A stretch of DNA of 64,000 bases. Origin: Bacteroidota bacterium. GTDB taxonomy: Bacteria; Bacteroidota; Bacteroidia; AKYH767-A; 2013-40CM-41-45. Positions within the stretch are counted from its first letter, which is position 1; every line of letters begins with the position of its first letter. The DNA lies in the NCBI GenBank assembly GCA_016713765.1, contig JADJON010000001.1, positions 558,001 through 622,000 of the forward strand, read 5' to 3'. The position numbers were made by a program, and so were the translations under genes. This document shows, in pieces, positions 49,929-59,454 of this stretch. The notes beneath the pieces were generated by a model. The model saw only the letters and a list, made by a program, of their open reading frames with translations. It did no database searches and was not told where the DNA came from.

Positions 49929-51254
49929 ATGAAATTAATGCTCATGAAATTGTTTCAACCTGGGAATGTACTATTGCTGGTTTGTTTTCTGCTGGCTAGC
50001 CATATCACTTTCGCTGCCTGGACCCCAACAGGAAATGGGGTAGATGGTACAATACGGGATATGCTCGTGTTTGATGGAAAATTGTATGTAGCCGGCAACT
50101 TTGATTATTCCGGAGCTAATCGAATAGATAAAGTAGCTTATTGGGATGGACAAGGATGGCATTCGCAATCAAGTGGCTTAGGTTTTTCTGGAGGCTCAAG
50201 TATCACATCGATCGAAGAATTCAATGGTCAATTAGTAGCAGCTGGATATATAGATTCGGTTGATGGAGTTCCAGTTTCGAATGTTGTCATTTTCAATGGC
50301 ACTTCATGGGAGCCACTTGGGGCAGGTTTTGACGATGTAGTTACGGATCTAGCAGTTTATCAGGATACACTTTTTGCAAGCGGTTATTTCGATCAATCGG
50401 GTGCGACTGCTATTCGGTTTTTGGCAAAATGGGATGGGGGATCATGGGTTGCGGTAGCGAATTACATCGATGACTATGTCTATACTCTTGCAGTTTGCGA
50501 TACTGGTTTGCTTGTTGGTGGGCAGTTCACTTGGATCAATGGAGTTACTATGGGAAAAACTGCCCTGTATAGTTTAGGGAGATTTTATGCGCTTGGTCAA
50601 GGGTTTAACAACATAGTGACAAGGCTAAGAGTTTGTGACGACACGCTTTACGCTTGTGGAAATTTTACTCCGGTTGGAATCAATACTTCAAGGGGAATTA
50701 GTAAATACTATAATAATGCGTGGAATCCCATGCCAAGTCCGGATAGTATTATATCGGGAATCTACGATGTAGTGAAGTTTAACCAGCATTTAATTGTTTG
50801 CGGGCATTTTGAGGTGCCGGAAGATATCGGTGTTTTAGAGAACCAACAGTACATGCCGGGCGGAGGAACCGATGGGATAGTCTATCGTCTTCTGGAGTAC
50901 AATAACTTGCTTTATGCCGGAGGCGGATTTAGAAACATCGATTCAGTGCCGGCCATGTCTATTGCTTCCACAGCATCAGTCATGACGAACCTGTTTCCCG
51001 TATCTAATGCCGGTATCAACATCTTGACATTTCCAAACCCTGCCGTTCAGGGACAAGACATTGTGTTGGAGATCCCGGCTCTCTGCTCTATTAGGAATGT
51101 GCATTTGCTCAATATCTCGGGTCACGAAATTCCTACGGATTTCTTCCTGGTCGAACCGAATAAGATCCGCTTCAGGATTTATGAAAGTGGTATGATGATA
51201 GTAAAAGTGAATGAGAAAAATATACAATTTGTTAGAAAAATAATTGTTTTATGA
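49929..51254 (+). CDS. secreted propeller-like protein with T9SS sorting domain
   Basis: The protein is 441 aa from the ATG at 49929 (a further ATG at 49944 would also leave a signal peptide: LLLVCFLLASHITFA). Repeats of about 45 residues, such as LVFDGKLYVAGNFDYSGANR and LAVYQDTLFASGYFDQSGAT, resemble beta-propeller blades and cover residues about 30-345. The end (LTFPNPAVQGQDIVLEIPAL) is a sorting domain. It follows the SprB gene by 8 bases and overlaps the next gene by 4. AT-rich codon use differs from the neighbourhood. Role unknown. Confidence 0.82.
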   Translation: MKLMLMKLFQPGNVLLLVCFLLASHITFAAWTPTGNGVDGTIRDMLVFDGKLYVAGNFDYSGANRIDKVAYWDGQGWHSQSSGLGFSGGSSITSIEEFNGQLVAAGYIDSVDGVPVSNVVIFNGTSWEPLGAGFDDVVTDLAVYQDTLFASGYFDQSGATAIRFLAKWDGGSWVAVANYIDDYVYTLAVCDTGLLVGGQFTWINGVTMGKTALYSLGRFYALGQGFNNIVTRLRVCDDTLYACGNFTPVGINTSRGISKYYNNAWNPMPSPDSIISGIYDVVKFNQHLIVCGHFEVPEDIGVLENQQYMPGGGTDGIVYRLLEYNNLLYAGGGFRNIDSVPAMSIASTASVMTNLFPVSNAGINILTFPNPAVQGQDIVLEIPALCSIRNVHLLNISGHEIPTDFFLVEPNKIRFRIYESGMMIVKVNEKNIQFVRKIIVL

Positions 51255-53452
51255 AAGGAACAATACTCTTTTTATGTGTGGTGTTTTATCCCATCTTCAA
51301 TTTGAAGTCGCAAGATGTCGTCAATAACTATATTGATTGGACAGGAATAAATCATGATGATTATGCACGCCCATATGGTATTTATGACGGCGGATATTTT
51401 CGACGACTATATGGCTATGAAGGCGAGTTTTTAATCACAGCGGAACAATTGCCATGGGCCGATCCGAATAGATTTTTAGGTAATCTTGCCGCCATCGACA
51501 TTAATAACTTGATAATGACATTTGATATAGAGCTTGTTTCATTTCCGTTTTCAATGGATTGTGCATTCGAGCCTGGATGTAATGATGGAGGTAGCCTGAG
51601 AATATTGGATGTCCCATCAGACGGACTTTATAACCCTTTGTATAATAGATGGGATTACTCGGTCAGTTTGCCAACAAATGCGAGTGGATTGTATAACAAG
51701 ATCCAAAGTAAGGTTTTTGAAAGACAATATGGGCCTGCCGGAGAACTTCTATTTGCAATGAATGATCAAAGTATCCCCCTTGTCCTCTCTTCCGTTGGAT
51801 TTGTCAGGCCAGGATTTGATATTAGTAGATTGGTAATTCCTCATTCCGTTTTAAAAATAACTATATCAGTACATTGCGGGCAGTTTGCAACTGATCCGGT
51901 GCTCGATCAGTTTAATTTATATGTTGATCTAACTCGAGGTATGATGCGTAGATATCCCTTTACAGTATCCAATTCATCAGTTTCTCCATCACCATCGCAG
52001 TATGATGTAACCATCAGACCAGTAATTTGTCAACCTCTAAGTAGTGCTTCATCATATACGGATGCGCCTTTTTGTGAATATAGTATATATGATCCTTCAT
52101 CCACTTGCGATAGCTACTCAAGTATCAAAGGAGATGTTTGCAATATGCATCCCTTTGTTCCGGCAGACGATGACTTCTGTCAAATATTATATAATGCGTA
52201 TGCTGATGTTCGGTCAGTTAATGATATATTTGAGTATAATCCTGGACCTGGATCGAGATATGTTGAACATTTGTCAATACCTGATAGATCAATAATTGTT
52301 TCAACGGGTATAAGGGACGCCTCTGGAAAAGCTCCTAGTGGATTTGAAAATGTTGGAGGTGTTTGGCAAGCGCAAAATGCCCCGATAGTGCATCAATATA
52401 CCGTTAATCGGAACATTGACTTAACTAAAATAAACCCATCAGAAATGGTTATTTATAATCCTTCGGAGGTTTCCATTTCAGCTAACAATTTGACCTTTCC
52501 AAGTGGCTACACGTTTAAGACTATTTCAGGCACTTATCCTTTTCTGCCAGATTTATTGCAGCAGAGTGCCGATCCATTGAATGGTGGGCCATATAATACT
52601 ACGGATCCCTATTCGCCAAATTATATTTCGAAACTCCCCAATCAAACGGATTTGTTTGTTGATTTTAATAGCACAGGAAGTTATCCTACCCAAGATCATC
52701 GCTATAGTTCCATTTATCATATTGAATCGAACGCCAAAGTAACCATCGAACCTTGCGTAAGCTTATACGATATGGTATTCGATGTAAAGCCAAATTCGGA
52801 GTTGTATTTTCAGAATTGGACTACTAACCAGAAGAATATTAACCGTTACAAGATAGATTTCAACGGAGGAAAAGTAAGAAAAGGAGCACCCCAATGGAAA
52901 TTTCAGAATAATACTGTGGCCGATAGAATATTGGCATGGGACTCCGAATCCTTTATCTTGGCAGGCCGCTATGTGGATCCCGGATCGACGCATGGAAATT
53001 ATGTCCTGGAGTCGGGGTCTCAGACCTTATTTAAGGCAAATGATTATATTGAATTGGAGCATGGCTTTGAAGCGAAGGAAGGGAGCGAGTTCTATGCTTC
53101 AATTGATAATGTAAATTTGGGAATTTGTGCGCCAGCACCTCCCCAGCGATTGAAAGGACCAGACTCCAGAACACCCTTAGGTCAAAAGGACGCCACTTCT
53201 GTTGAGATTACACCGAATCCGGCGGTGGGTAATGCCTATTTGATCTTAGACTTGAAGGAAAAGGCAATGGTAGCGGTTAAGATATTTGATAATCTAGGTC
53301 ATTTATTGTGGACGGAAGGATCAAGTGTTCCATTAATGGCTGGAAAGTATCAGTATAAGATGGATTTAAGTTCATTCTTACCCGGAGTTTATTATATCAG
53401 CGTATTTTGTGGGGAGGAGTTGTTTTCAAGGAAAGTGGTTAAGATTGATTGA
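51251..53452 (+). CDS. secreted protein of unknown function with T9SS sorting domain (733 aa)
   Basis: A signal peptide (MKGTILFLCVVFYPIFNLKSQ) is followed by about 620 residues that I do not recognise. They are rich in aromatic and Asn/Asp residues, include a cysteine-bearing stretch (FSMDCAFEPGCNDGG; CDSYSSIKGDVCNMH), and contain a 3-coordinate Gln/Glu-rich region near residue 600 (FKANDYIELEHGFEAKEGSE), which resembles the segment found before sorting domains in other Bacteroidota proteins. The C-terminus ITPNPAVGNAYLILDLKEKA is a type A sorting domain. Start overlaps the previous stop (ATGA). Low GC, like the second gene. It could be a substrate-binding or matrix protein; unproven. Confidence 0.8.
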   Translation: MKGTILFLCVVFYPIFNLKSQDVVNNYIDWTGINHDDYARPYGIYDGGYFRRLYGYEGEFLITAEQLPWADPNRFLGNLAAIDINNLIMTFDIELVSFPFSMDCAFEPGCNDGGSLRILDVPSDGLYNPLYNRWDYSVSLPTNASGLYNKIQSKVFERQYGPAGELLFAMNDQSIPLVLSSVGFVRPGFDISRLVIPHSVLKITISVHCGQFATDPVLDQFNLYVDLTRGMMRRYPFTVSNSSVSPSPSQYDVTIRPVICQPLSSASSYTDAPFCEYSIYDPSSTCDSYSSIKGDVCNMHPFVPADDDFCQILYNAYADVRSVNDIFEYNPGPGSRYVEHLSIPDRSIIVSTGIRDASGKAPSGFENVGGVWQAQNAPIVHQYTVNRNIDLTKINPSEMVIYNPSEVSISANNLTFPSGYTFKTISGTYPFLPDLLQQSADPLNGGPYNTTDPYSPNYISKLPNQTDLFVDFNSTGSYPTQDHRYSSIYHIESNAKVTIEPCVSLYDMVFDVKPNSELYFQNWTTNQKNINRYKIDFNGGKVRKGAPQWKFQNNTVADRILAWDSESFILAGRYVDPGSTHGNYVLESGSQTLFKANDYIELEHGFEAKEGSEFYASIDNVNLGICAPAPPQRLKGPDSRTPLGQKDATSVEITPNPAVGNAYLILDLKEKAMVAVKIFDNLGHLLWTEGSSVPLMAGKYQYKMDLSSFLPGVYYISVFCGEELFSRKVVKID

Positions 53453-53619
53453 AACTGATGAAATGATTTCAGTTTCCTTTGGATGAATGGGCTTCCCAAA
53501 TTTTATTTTTTATAGACAATTTTTGGAGTTAACACAGGGTGTTATTGTTGGCTGACCTGCTCAGCCGTTAATTGAAGATGATACGCCCCACAAGATAGCA
53601 TCCCTATAAACTAATCTAT

Positions 53620-53790
53620 TAACAAAGCGTAAGCGAAAATCAAAGTTAATAGAGGTTCAGATTGTAGCCTTCCTGGCGCAGTATGAACAAGGTGTTAAGG
53701 TGACTTTGCGGGGGTGAAGCCGAAACGATGCGAACAATTTCGGCAGAAGATCGCAAGGGTATACTGCATCAATAATTTCGGACTAGATTC
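53620..53790 (+). pseudogene. possible IS3-type OrfA fragment
   Basis: One frame reads EVQIVAFLAQYEQGVKVTLR, similar to the helix-turn-helix start of IS3 OrfA (typically QIIAFLKQ.EAGVKVADLCR). After frame breaks, the DNA remains weakly similar to the following YNWRKKYGG part. This is a translation-level resemblance only; no terminal repeats were found here. Confidence 0.35.
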
Positions 53791-53880
53791 ATGGTAATCT
53801 GCTGTAATTGCAATTTATCGCCATGCTGCCAAGCGGGCGGAAACGGTGGTGATGGGCCACAGATACGATGTAAATTGAAT

Positions 53881-53912
53881 AACAAAGGCCGGTAATGGTA
53901 CCGGCCCTTGTT
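53881..53912. terminator. strong bidirectional terminator
   Basis: AACAAAGGCCGGTA (53881-53894) faces TACCGGCCCTTGTT (53899-53912), with one A-C mismatch; A and T runs flank it. It follows the EF-G-like gene on the reverse strand. Confidence 0.85.
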
Positions 53913-53933
53913 ATTGCATACAGGAATAATAGC

Positions 53934-56062
53934 TCAATGTTGCTCCGTCGCCTTGTATCCTTCGGCGAGTTTGCGTTGAATTTCGCCGGGGACGGGCGCA
54001 TATTCGAGAAATTTTCCGGAGTAGCTGCCGCGGCCCTGTGTGATGGAGCGTAAGGAGGTGGAGTACTTGTCGAGTTCCGCCAGGGGCGCGCGGGCTTTGA
54101 TGACCTGGTACTTGCCTTTGCTGTCCATGCCGAGGATGATCGAGCGCCGGCCTTGGAGGTCGGTGACCACGTCGCCCATCAGTTCTTCGGGCACCATGAC
54201 TTCGATCTCGTACACCGGCTCGAGGATGCGCGCGGCTCGGCCTGGTGGAAGGCTTCCTTGAAGGCCATCATGCCGGCGATCTTGAAGGAGATGTCGTTGG
54301 AGTCGACGGGATGCATCTTGCCGTCGTACACGATCACGCGGATGTCGCGTACGTAGGAGCCCGTCACCGGACCTTCGTGCATCTTTTCCATGATGCCTTT
54401 CTGGATCGAGGGGATGAACCGCTGGTCGATCACACCACCGACGATGCAGTTGTAGAAGACCAGCTTACCGCCCCAGGGCAGGTCGAGTACTTCCTTGTCG
54501 CGTACGTGGTGCTCGTGCGGTTCCGGCATGCCGTCGTGGTAGGGTTCGATCTTGAGGTACACTTCTCCGAACTGACCGGCGCCGCCGCTCTGCTTCTTGT
54601 GCCGGTACGAGGCCATCGAGGCTTTCACGATGGTCTCGCGGTACGGGATGCGCGGCTTCTCGAATTCCACGGCGAGGTGATAGACCTTTTCCAGCCGCCA
54701 TTTCGTGACGGCCAGGTGCAATTCGCCCTGTGAACCCAACAACACCTGCTTGAGTTCGCGGTTGTAGTCGACTTCCAGGGTCGGATCTTCCTGGTGGATC
54801 TCCTGCAGGACGGTGCCGAGTTTTTCGTCGTCGGCCTTGTTCTTCGCCACGATGGCGGTTTGCAGGCGCGGAGCCGGGAAGTGGATCGGGTCGAATTGGA
54901 AATCCTTGCCCGCTGCGCAGAGCGTGTGGTTGGTCAGCGTGTCTTTCAACTTGAGTGTCGCGCCGATGTCGCCGGCAACCAGCTTGTTGATGGCGTTGCG
55001 GTTCTTGCCGTCCATGATGAAGAGCTGGTTGAGGCGCTCCGTATGGCCGGTGATGGGATTGTACAATTCATCGCCCGTGTTGATCTCACCCGACATGACC
55101 TTGAAGAAGGTGAGCTTGCCCAGGTGCGGTTCGATCAGGGTCTTGAAGACGAAGAGCGCCTTGGGTCCTTTCGGATCGCAGGCGAGTTCGCCGTCGTTTT
55201 CGAGTTTCTCGGGTAACAGTTCGGTAGCGGAAGGAGCTACGTTGTCGATGAAGCCCATGAGTCGGCCGCTGCCCATGTCGCGCTTGGCGGAGAGGCAGAA
55301 GACCGGGTACACGTCGTGGTGCAGCATGCCGAGCTTGAGCCCCTGGCGGAGTTCGTCTTCGTCGAGGTTGCCCTTTTCAAAATAGGTAGCCATGAGTTGC
55401 TCGTCGTTCTCGGCGGCCTTCTCGACGAGTTCGTTGTGGAGCCGGTTGGCTTTTTCCATTTCCTCCGCGGGGATGGGCAGCTTTTCGGGTTTGCCGCCGG
55501 TGGCCGGATAGCGGTACATCGTCATCTTGAGCAGGTCGATGATCGCATTGAAGCCGTCGCCCGTCTTGACGGGATATTGCATCAGGGTGATCGCCTTGCC
55601 GAATCGCTCCTGCGCCTGGCGGACGGTTTCGTCGAAGTCGGCTTTCTGGTGATCGAGGTGGTTGACGGCGAACAGGATCGGCTTCTGGAATTTTTCAACG
55701 TAGTTCCAGATGAGTTCGGAACCGATCTCGACGCCGTTCTCGGCGTTGAGTAACATCACCGCCGTATCGGCGACCCGCAGTGCGGCGATGACCTCACCGA
55801 TGAAGTCGTCGAGGCCGGGTGTGTCGATGATGTTGATCTTATAGTCTTTCCACTCGGTGTGCATCGAGGTCGCGTAGACCGAGTTGCCGCGTTCGTGTTC
55901 GATCTCGTGGTAATCGGAGACGGTGTTCTTCTCTTCGACGGTGCCGCGACGGTTGATCAGTCCGGCCTCGAAGAGCATGGCTTCAGATAACGTCGTCTTG
56001 CCGGACTTGGGTGCGCCGACAAGCACGACGTTCTTGATGTGTTTGTCATCATAAACTTTCAT
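53934..56062 (-). CDS. EF-G-like translational GTPase (FusA2 type), frameshifted near the C-terminus
   Basis: Two overlapping reverse-strand frames together encode a protein of about 710 aa. The N-terminal frame (54179-56062) has GTPase motifs G1 VGAPKSGKTTLSEAM, G3 IIDTPGLDD and G4 AVNHLD. The G1 GAPKSGKT rather than AHIDAGKT is typical of EF-G paralogues, not of the main translocase. The frame then breaks at AFKEAFHQAEPR, and the EF-G ending (YEIEVMVPEELMGDVVTDLQ, then GRRSIILGMDSKG) continues in another frame to 53934. One missing base in GCGCGC near 54227-54234 explains it. Such paralogues act on ribosomes in stress or recycling; the precise role is unproven. Confidence 0.85.
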
Positions 56063-56332
56063 GGCGAGTGCTTTTTAATATTGCATATGGATGTGGAAGA
56101 GCAAAGTGGGAGCAGGGCCCGGATAAAATGAGAACCGGGTCATGGTGAGTGGCCTGAAAAAGCTGGCGAAAAAAAGCCGGGCCGTGTATTCATGGGTGAT
56201 CAGGTTGACATCCCTACTTTCCTCCCTTCCCTTGATTCCCTAACTGCACCTTAAATTTAAGCTAAAAGGGGTATGCGCAGCAACTGATAAAAGTCAGGAA
56301 AATCGGGGGATTTGGGGGATTTTGGTCTTGTT

Positions 56333-56615
56333 AGCGAATAGCCAATAGCGAACAGCGAATAGAGCTTGTTTGGGGTTCCGAGTTTCGAGTTTCGAGTTTC
56401 CGGTTGTTGAATTGACACCGGAGATGCGTGCTCACCTACACTCAAATATCAGAAAACAGGCTCGGGGTTCTTGATTTGGCCTGTTATCGTTAAGTATTCA
56501 AACATGAAAATCCTGTCATGCGCATGGCACACGCTCTAAGGCAAAAGTGTGATCAATGCAGAAAGGTTCCCCATGCACACCACCACTATTCGCTATTCGC
56601 TATTGGCTATTCGCT
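56333..56615. repeat. inverted pair of heptamer arrays (GAATAGC / CTATTCG)
   Basis: Left words (56333-56362) of type GCGAATA and right words (56584-56615) of type TATTCGC are reverse complements, so the 250 bases between could loop out. Each array has four or five copies. Confidence 0.8.
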
Positions 56616-56664
56616 AAACTTCCGCCAGTGACCAAAGTCACCGGCAGTTATTCCCGGACTGACT

Positions 56665-56672
56665 TATCTTTG
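56665..56672 (+). promoter_or_regulatory. -7 element just before the DUF983 gene
   Basis: TATCTTTG, a perfect TANNTTTG, ends 8 bases before the ATG at 56681, so transcription could begin close to the start codon. Confidence 0.55.
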
Positions 56673-56680
56673 TCCACACA

Positions 56681-57079
56681 ATGGCTCATCCTCCCCGCCC
56701 CAATTTGTTTCTCTCGATCGCCGGTATGAAGTGTCCGGCTTGTCGGGAACATTCCGTTTTTACGCATCCGAATGCTTACGACCTGAAGCATGTGGGCGAT
56801 ATGCCTGCCACTTGTCCGGTCTGCGGGCAGGACCTTCGCGTGGAGCCCGGTTTTTATTTCGGTGCCGCGTATGTGAGCTATGCGCTGATGGTCGGCTTGA
56901 TGATCATCACCGCTGCGATCTTCTACCTGGTGATGGGTGGCATCGGCGATTACATCTGGACTTTCCTGGGGATCGCCACGGCCGTCGCGATCCTGACCAC
57001 GCCGCTGGTGTTCCGGTATTCGCGCGTGATCTTTCTTTACATCTGCGTCAAGTACAAAGGCGTGCCTTCGCGTCGATGA
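56681..57079 (+). CDS. DUF983 membrane protein with zinc-ribbon-like cysteines
   Basis: The 132 aa protein has two CxxC pairs (GMKCPACREHSVF and ATCPVCGQDLRVEPGFYFGA) around residues 18 and 45. Two membrane helices (about residues 65-88 and 95-115) follow, and the protein ends in a short basic tail. This is the DUF983 layout. Function is unknown, although some relatives lie near respiratory-complex assembly genes. The next gene begins 42 bases downstream. Confidence 0.88.
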   Translation: MAHPPRPNLFLSIAGMKCPACREHSVFTHPNAYDLKHVGDMPATCPVCGQDLRVEPGFYFGAAYVSYALMVGLMIITAAIFYLVMGGIGDYIWTFLGIATAVAILTTPLVFRYSRVIFLYICVKYKGVPSRR

Positions 57080-57121
57080 GGCTGGGGTTCCTTTCGTATC
57101 TTGGAATGCGAAACGAACGTC

Positions 57122-58105
57122 ATGCTCCGATTTTTCGAACCCTGGTTACAAGCGCTGGACGAGGTCTTGCGCAAATGCAAGCGTCGTCCTGATCCGGCGG
57201 AAGCTTTTTACAAGAGCGATGCCCGCTCGATCCTTTTTCGCCTGGAGGCGCTGAGTCGTATCGGTCGGGGCATGCTGGATAAAAAGGCGTTCGATCCGTT
57301 GTACGACCGTTTCAAGCAGCTCGAAGACATCCTCGGCGCGATGGACCATGCCGAAGCGATGCTTGAACAGATCGGCGGGATCAAAGGGCTGGCGAAGTTC
57401 GCCGCCGCGCGTTACGGAAAAACCTACAAGCAGGAGTTGAAGCAGTTGGCCCTGATCCTGGAGCAGGACGGTTGGTGGTCAGGGGAAGCGCTCCGCCAGG
57501 TACGCGACCTGGTGGCCGTGCATGTGGTGGAAGAAGATGGTAAGTTCCGGAATCGTCTGGGTGAATTCCTCGCCCGTGAATTGGAAAAGACAGAGGAGCA
57601 GTACCGCGATGGGGAGCTGAATCCTCACCAGCTCGAAGGCGGGCTGCACGAGTTGCGCCGCAAGCTGCGCTGGTTCAGCATTTACGCGGCGGTCTTGCAG
57701 GGACGCTTGCGTTTGGCGAAAGTCCCGGTAGTCGACGAACGGCTGAAGAAGTACTGTACGAAGGAGATCGTCGGTTCGCCGTTCAATAAGTTGCCATCGA
57801 CACCGAAGGGGGTAATGGCATTGACGGTTCAGTCGACCTATTTCTATGCGTTGAGTTGGCTGATCCGGGAGTTGGGCAATTGGAAGGATGCCTTGCAATT
57901 GAACGAAGAGTTGGAGTCGCTGCTTCGGGAAAGCACAATTACCGATCCGGCGGTCCTTTCGGATTTCCGCGCGCGACTTCGCGCGACCTTACCCGCGGAG
58001 CCGGCGGCCATCCCGGTGATGGCGGAGGATGCGATCGATGATTTCGTTTACCGTGACCGGATCCTGATGCGACTGGCGAGGGACTTGCGGCGGTCGGAGG
58101 ATTGA
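57122..58105 (+). CDS. helical protein of unknown function (327 aa)
   Basis: From the ATG at 57122 (MLRFFEPWLQALDEVLRKCK) the protein is almost entirely alpha-helical and charged, with no signal peptide or membrane segment. Repeated helices such as LYDRFKQLEDILGAMDHAEA and FLARELEKTEEQYRDGELNP suggest a helical bundle. The layout is reminiscent of CHAD-type helical domains but lacks their histidines. I do not recognise it. It lies 42 bases after DUF983 and may share its transcript. Confidence 0.75.
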   Translation: MLRFFEPWLQALDEVLRKCKRRPDPAEAFYKSDARSILFRLEALSRIGRGMLDKKAFDPLYDRFKQLEDILGAMDHAEAMLEQIGGIKGLAKFAAARYGKTYKQELKQLALILEQDGWWSGEALRQVRDLVAVHVVEEDGKFRNRLGEFLARELEKTEEQYRDGELNPHQLEGGLHELRRKLRWFSIYAAVLQGRLRLAKVPVVDERLKKYCTKEIVGSPFNKLPSTPKGVMALTVQSTYFYALSWLIRELGNWKDALQLNEELESLLRESTITDPAVLSDFRARLRATLPAEPAAIPVMAEDAIDDFVYRDRILMRLARDLRRSED

Positions 58106-58145
58106 CTTCGGTGCGTGAAGTTTTAGCACACGGACTACACGGATA

Positions 58146-58174
58146 TTACGGACGATCACGGGTCCGGATGAGTA
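58146..58174. repeat. direct repeat, left copy (29 bp)
   Basis: TTACGGACGATCACGG here and at 59426-59441 is identical, followed by GATGAGTA in both after six partly matching bases. The two copies bracket the Y1 transposase gene and the palindrome array. Nearby CACGGACTACACGGAT words resemble the bracket of the GxxExxY remnant. Confidence 0.8.
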
Positions 58175-58177
58175 AGT

Positions 58178-58630
58178 TCAGTCGGTGAGGTAGCGTGCCT
58201 CGTAATCGACTTTATATTCCTGAAGGAGCCGGATGAATTCTTTCAGCGAGTCTTCCCGCTGGTGGTGCGCTTCCTGGTTCTTTATGTAGTTGTAGATCTT
58301 CTCCACCTCATGCGGCGAGCAGGAGAACATGCCGAAGCCTTCCTGCCATTGGAAGTTTTGTACCGTAGGGTGATTTTTCTTTACCCAAACAGAGCTTCTC
58401 GATTTTACGTTTTGCATTAACGCTGCCGGAGCCATGTGGGGGCGTTGGACATAGAAGATGTGGATGTGATCCGGCATACTGTTGACGATGACCACGCGTT
58501 GTCCATGATTCCGGATAATGCCGGCGACGTAGGCATTCAGGTCGTCCTTCCAGGATTTTTCAATGAGGTTCCTGCGGAACTTCGTGCTGAAGACGATGTG
58601 CAGATAGGCTTGTGAATAGGTGTTGGCCAT
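58178..58630 (-). CDS. REP-associated / IS200-type Y1 transposase
   Basis: The 150 aa HUH-fold single-strand transposase has AYLHIVFSTKFRRNLI at its start and the metal-binding His pair in VNSMPDHIHIFYVQRP. The catalytic tyrosine lies in EKIYNYIKNQEAHH, and the LKEFIRLLQEYKVDY ending is typical of the TnpA_REP/IS200-like family. Such enzymes can cut hairpin repeats; here two palindrome arrays follow on one side. The ORF appears intact, so the system might still be active. No TnpB is nearby. Confidence 0.92.
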   Translation of the reverse strand: MANTYSQAYLHIVFSTKFRRNLIEKSWKDDLNAYVAGIIRNHGQRVVIVNSMPDHIHIFYVQRPHMAPAALMQNVKSRSSVWVKKNHPTVQNFQWQEGFGMFSCSPHEVEKIYNYIKNQEAHHQREDSLKEFIRLLQEYKVDYEARYLTD

Positions 58631-58745
58631 GGGTCAAAGAAACTGCTGTGTTCTCCTGAATACAACTCCATATATGCGGTTTTTTGTTTTAATGGATATT
58701 TTGATCGTGTTTCAAGAAGAGGCCTTGCTGGCTACTTGGAAACTT

Positions 58746-59332
58746 TTTATACCGCGACCCCTACGGGGTCGTATTCTGACGGATCGTTGGGGCTAGGATA
58801 CCGGCGCCCCTCTGGGGCGCGGACAGTGCAGCCAACCATCGGTTGGTTATTGATGGGATTGAGTGCTGGGATACCGGTACCCCTCTGGGGCGCGGACAGA
58901 GCAGCCAACCTTCGGTTGGTTATTGATGGGATTGAGTGCTGGGATACCGGTGCCCCTCTGGGGCGCGGACAGAGCAGCCAACCTTCGGTTGGTTATTGTT
59001 GGGGTTGAGTGCTGGTATACCGGCACCCGCCGGGGCACGGACAGAGCAGCCAACCTTCGGTTGGTTATTGATGGGATTGAGCGCTGGAATACCGGTGCCC
59101 CTCTGGGGCGCGGACAGTGCAGCCAACCTTCGGTTGGTTATTGTTGGGGTTGAGTGCTGGGATACCGGCACCCCGCCGGGGTGCGAAGGGTATGGATCTG
59201 GTTTTCTGATAGTCGTTTTGATATACAGTTCCTGGGATGTCTTTGCGTCCCGTAGGGACGCCGGTATCCTAGCCCACAGGGCGGTTTGGTTGGTTACGGC
59301 CCCGTAGGGGTCGCGGTATGAAAAGGTGACAG
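58746..59332. repeat. array of 73-bp palindromic units inside terminal inverted repeats
   Basis: Five full units and partial ends with a period of about 73 bases, each carrying a CCAACC(T/A)TCGGTTGG hairpin and a GCCCCTCTGGGGC-like or CCCCGCCGGGG-like hairpin. The array is enclosed by ATACCGCGACCCCTACGGGG at the left and its inverted match at the right (59306-59330). Some units vary (GATG versus GTTG linkers), so it is not a CRISPR. It probably serves as a REP/BIME-like array related to the adjacent transposase. Confidence 0.88.
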
Positions 59333-59425
59333 AGATATGTGGTGTAATTGAAGAACGAAATTGACAGGCAGTTGATATCTTTATTCTGTTATCGTATGAG
59401 GCCAGGTAAGACCATTTATTGTTTG

Positions 59426-59454
59426 TTACGGACGATCACGGATCAAGATGAGTA
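59426..59454. repeat. direct repeat, right copy (29 bp)
   Basis: Matches 58146-58174 with the same TTACGGACGATCACGG core and GATGAGTA end. The final GATGAGTA supplies the start codon region of the small basic protein. Confidence 0.8.

Larger units (their letters stand above)
53453..53933. other. intergenic region with transposase scraps and a terminator
   Basis: About 480 bases without an intact gene. The middle (53620-53790) resembles a decayed IS3 OrfA; the right end has a strong terminator hairpin at 53881-53912. The rest shows no recognisable structure. Confidence 0.55.
56063..56680. other. 618-base intergenic region with heptamer words
   Basis: No gene seen. GCGAATAGCCAATAGCGAACA-type words at 56333-56362, GAGTTTCGAGTTTCGAGTTTC at 56382-56400, and TATTCGCTATTCGCTATTGG at 56588-56615 are inverted relatives of one another. 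A -7 box lies at the right edge. Confidence 0.7.

Noticed and set aside
58746..59332. Possible CRISPR array because of regular 73-bp spacing
   Set aside because: The entire unit repeats and linkers are not unique spacers; hairpins and terminal inverted repeats fit REP-type arrays, and no cas genes are present.
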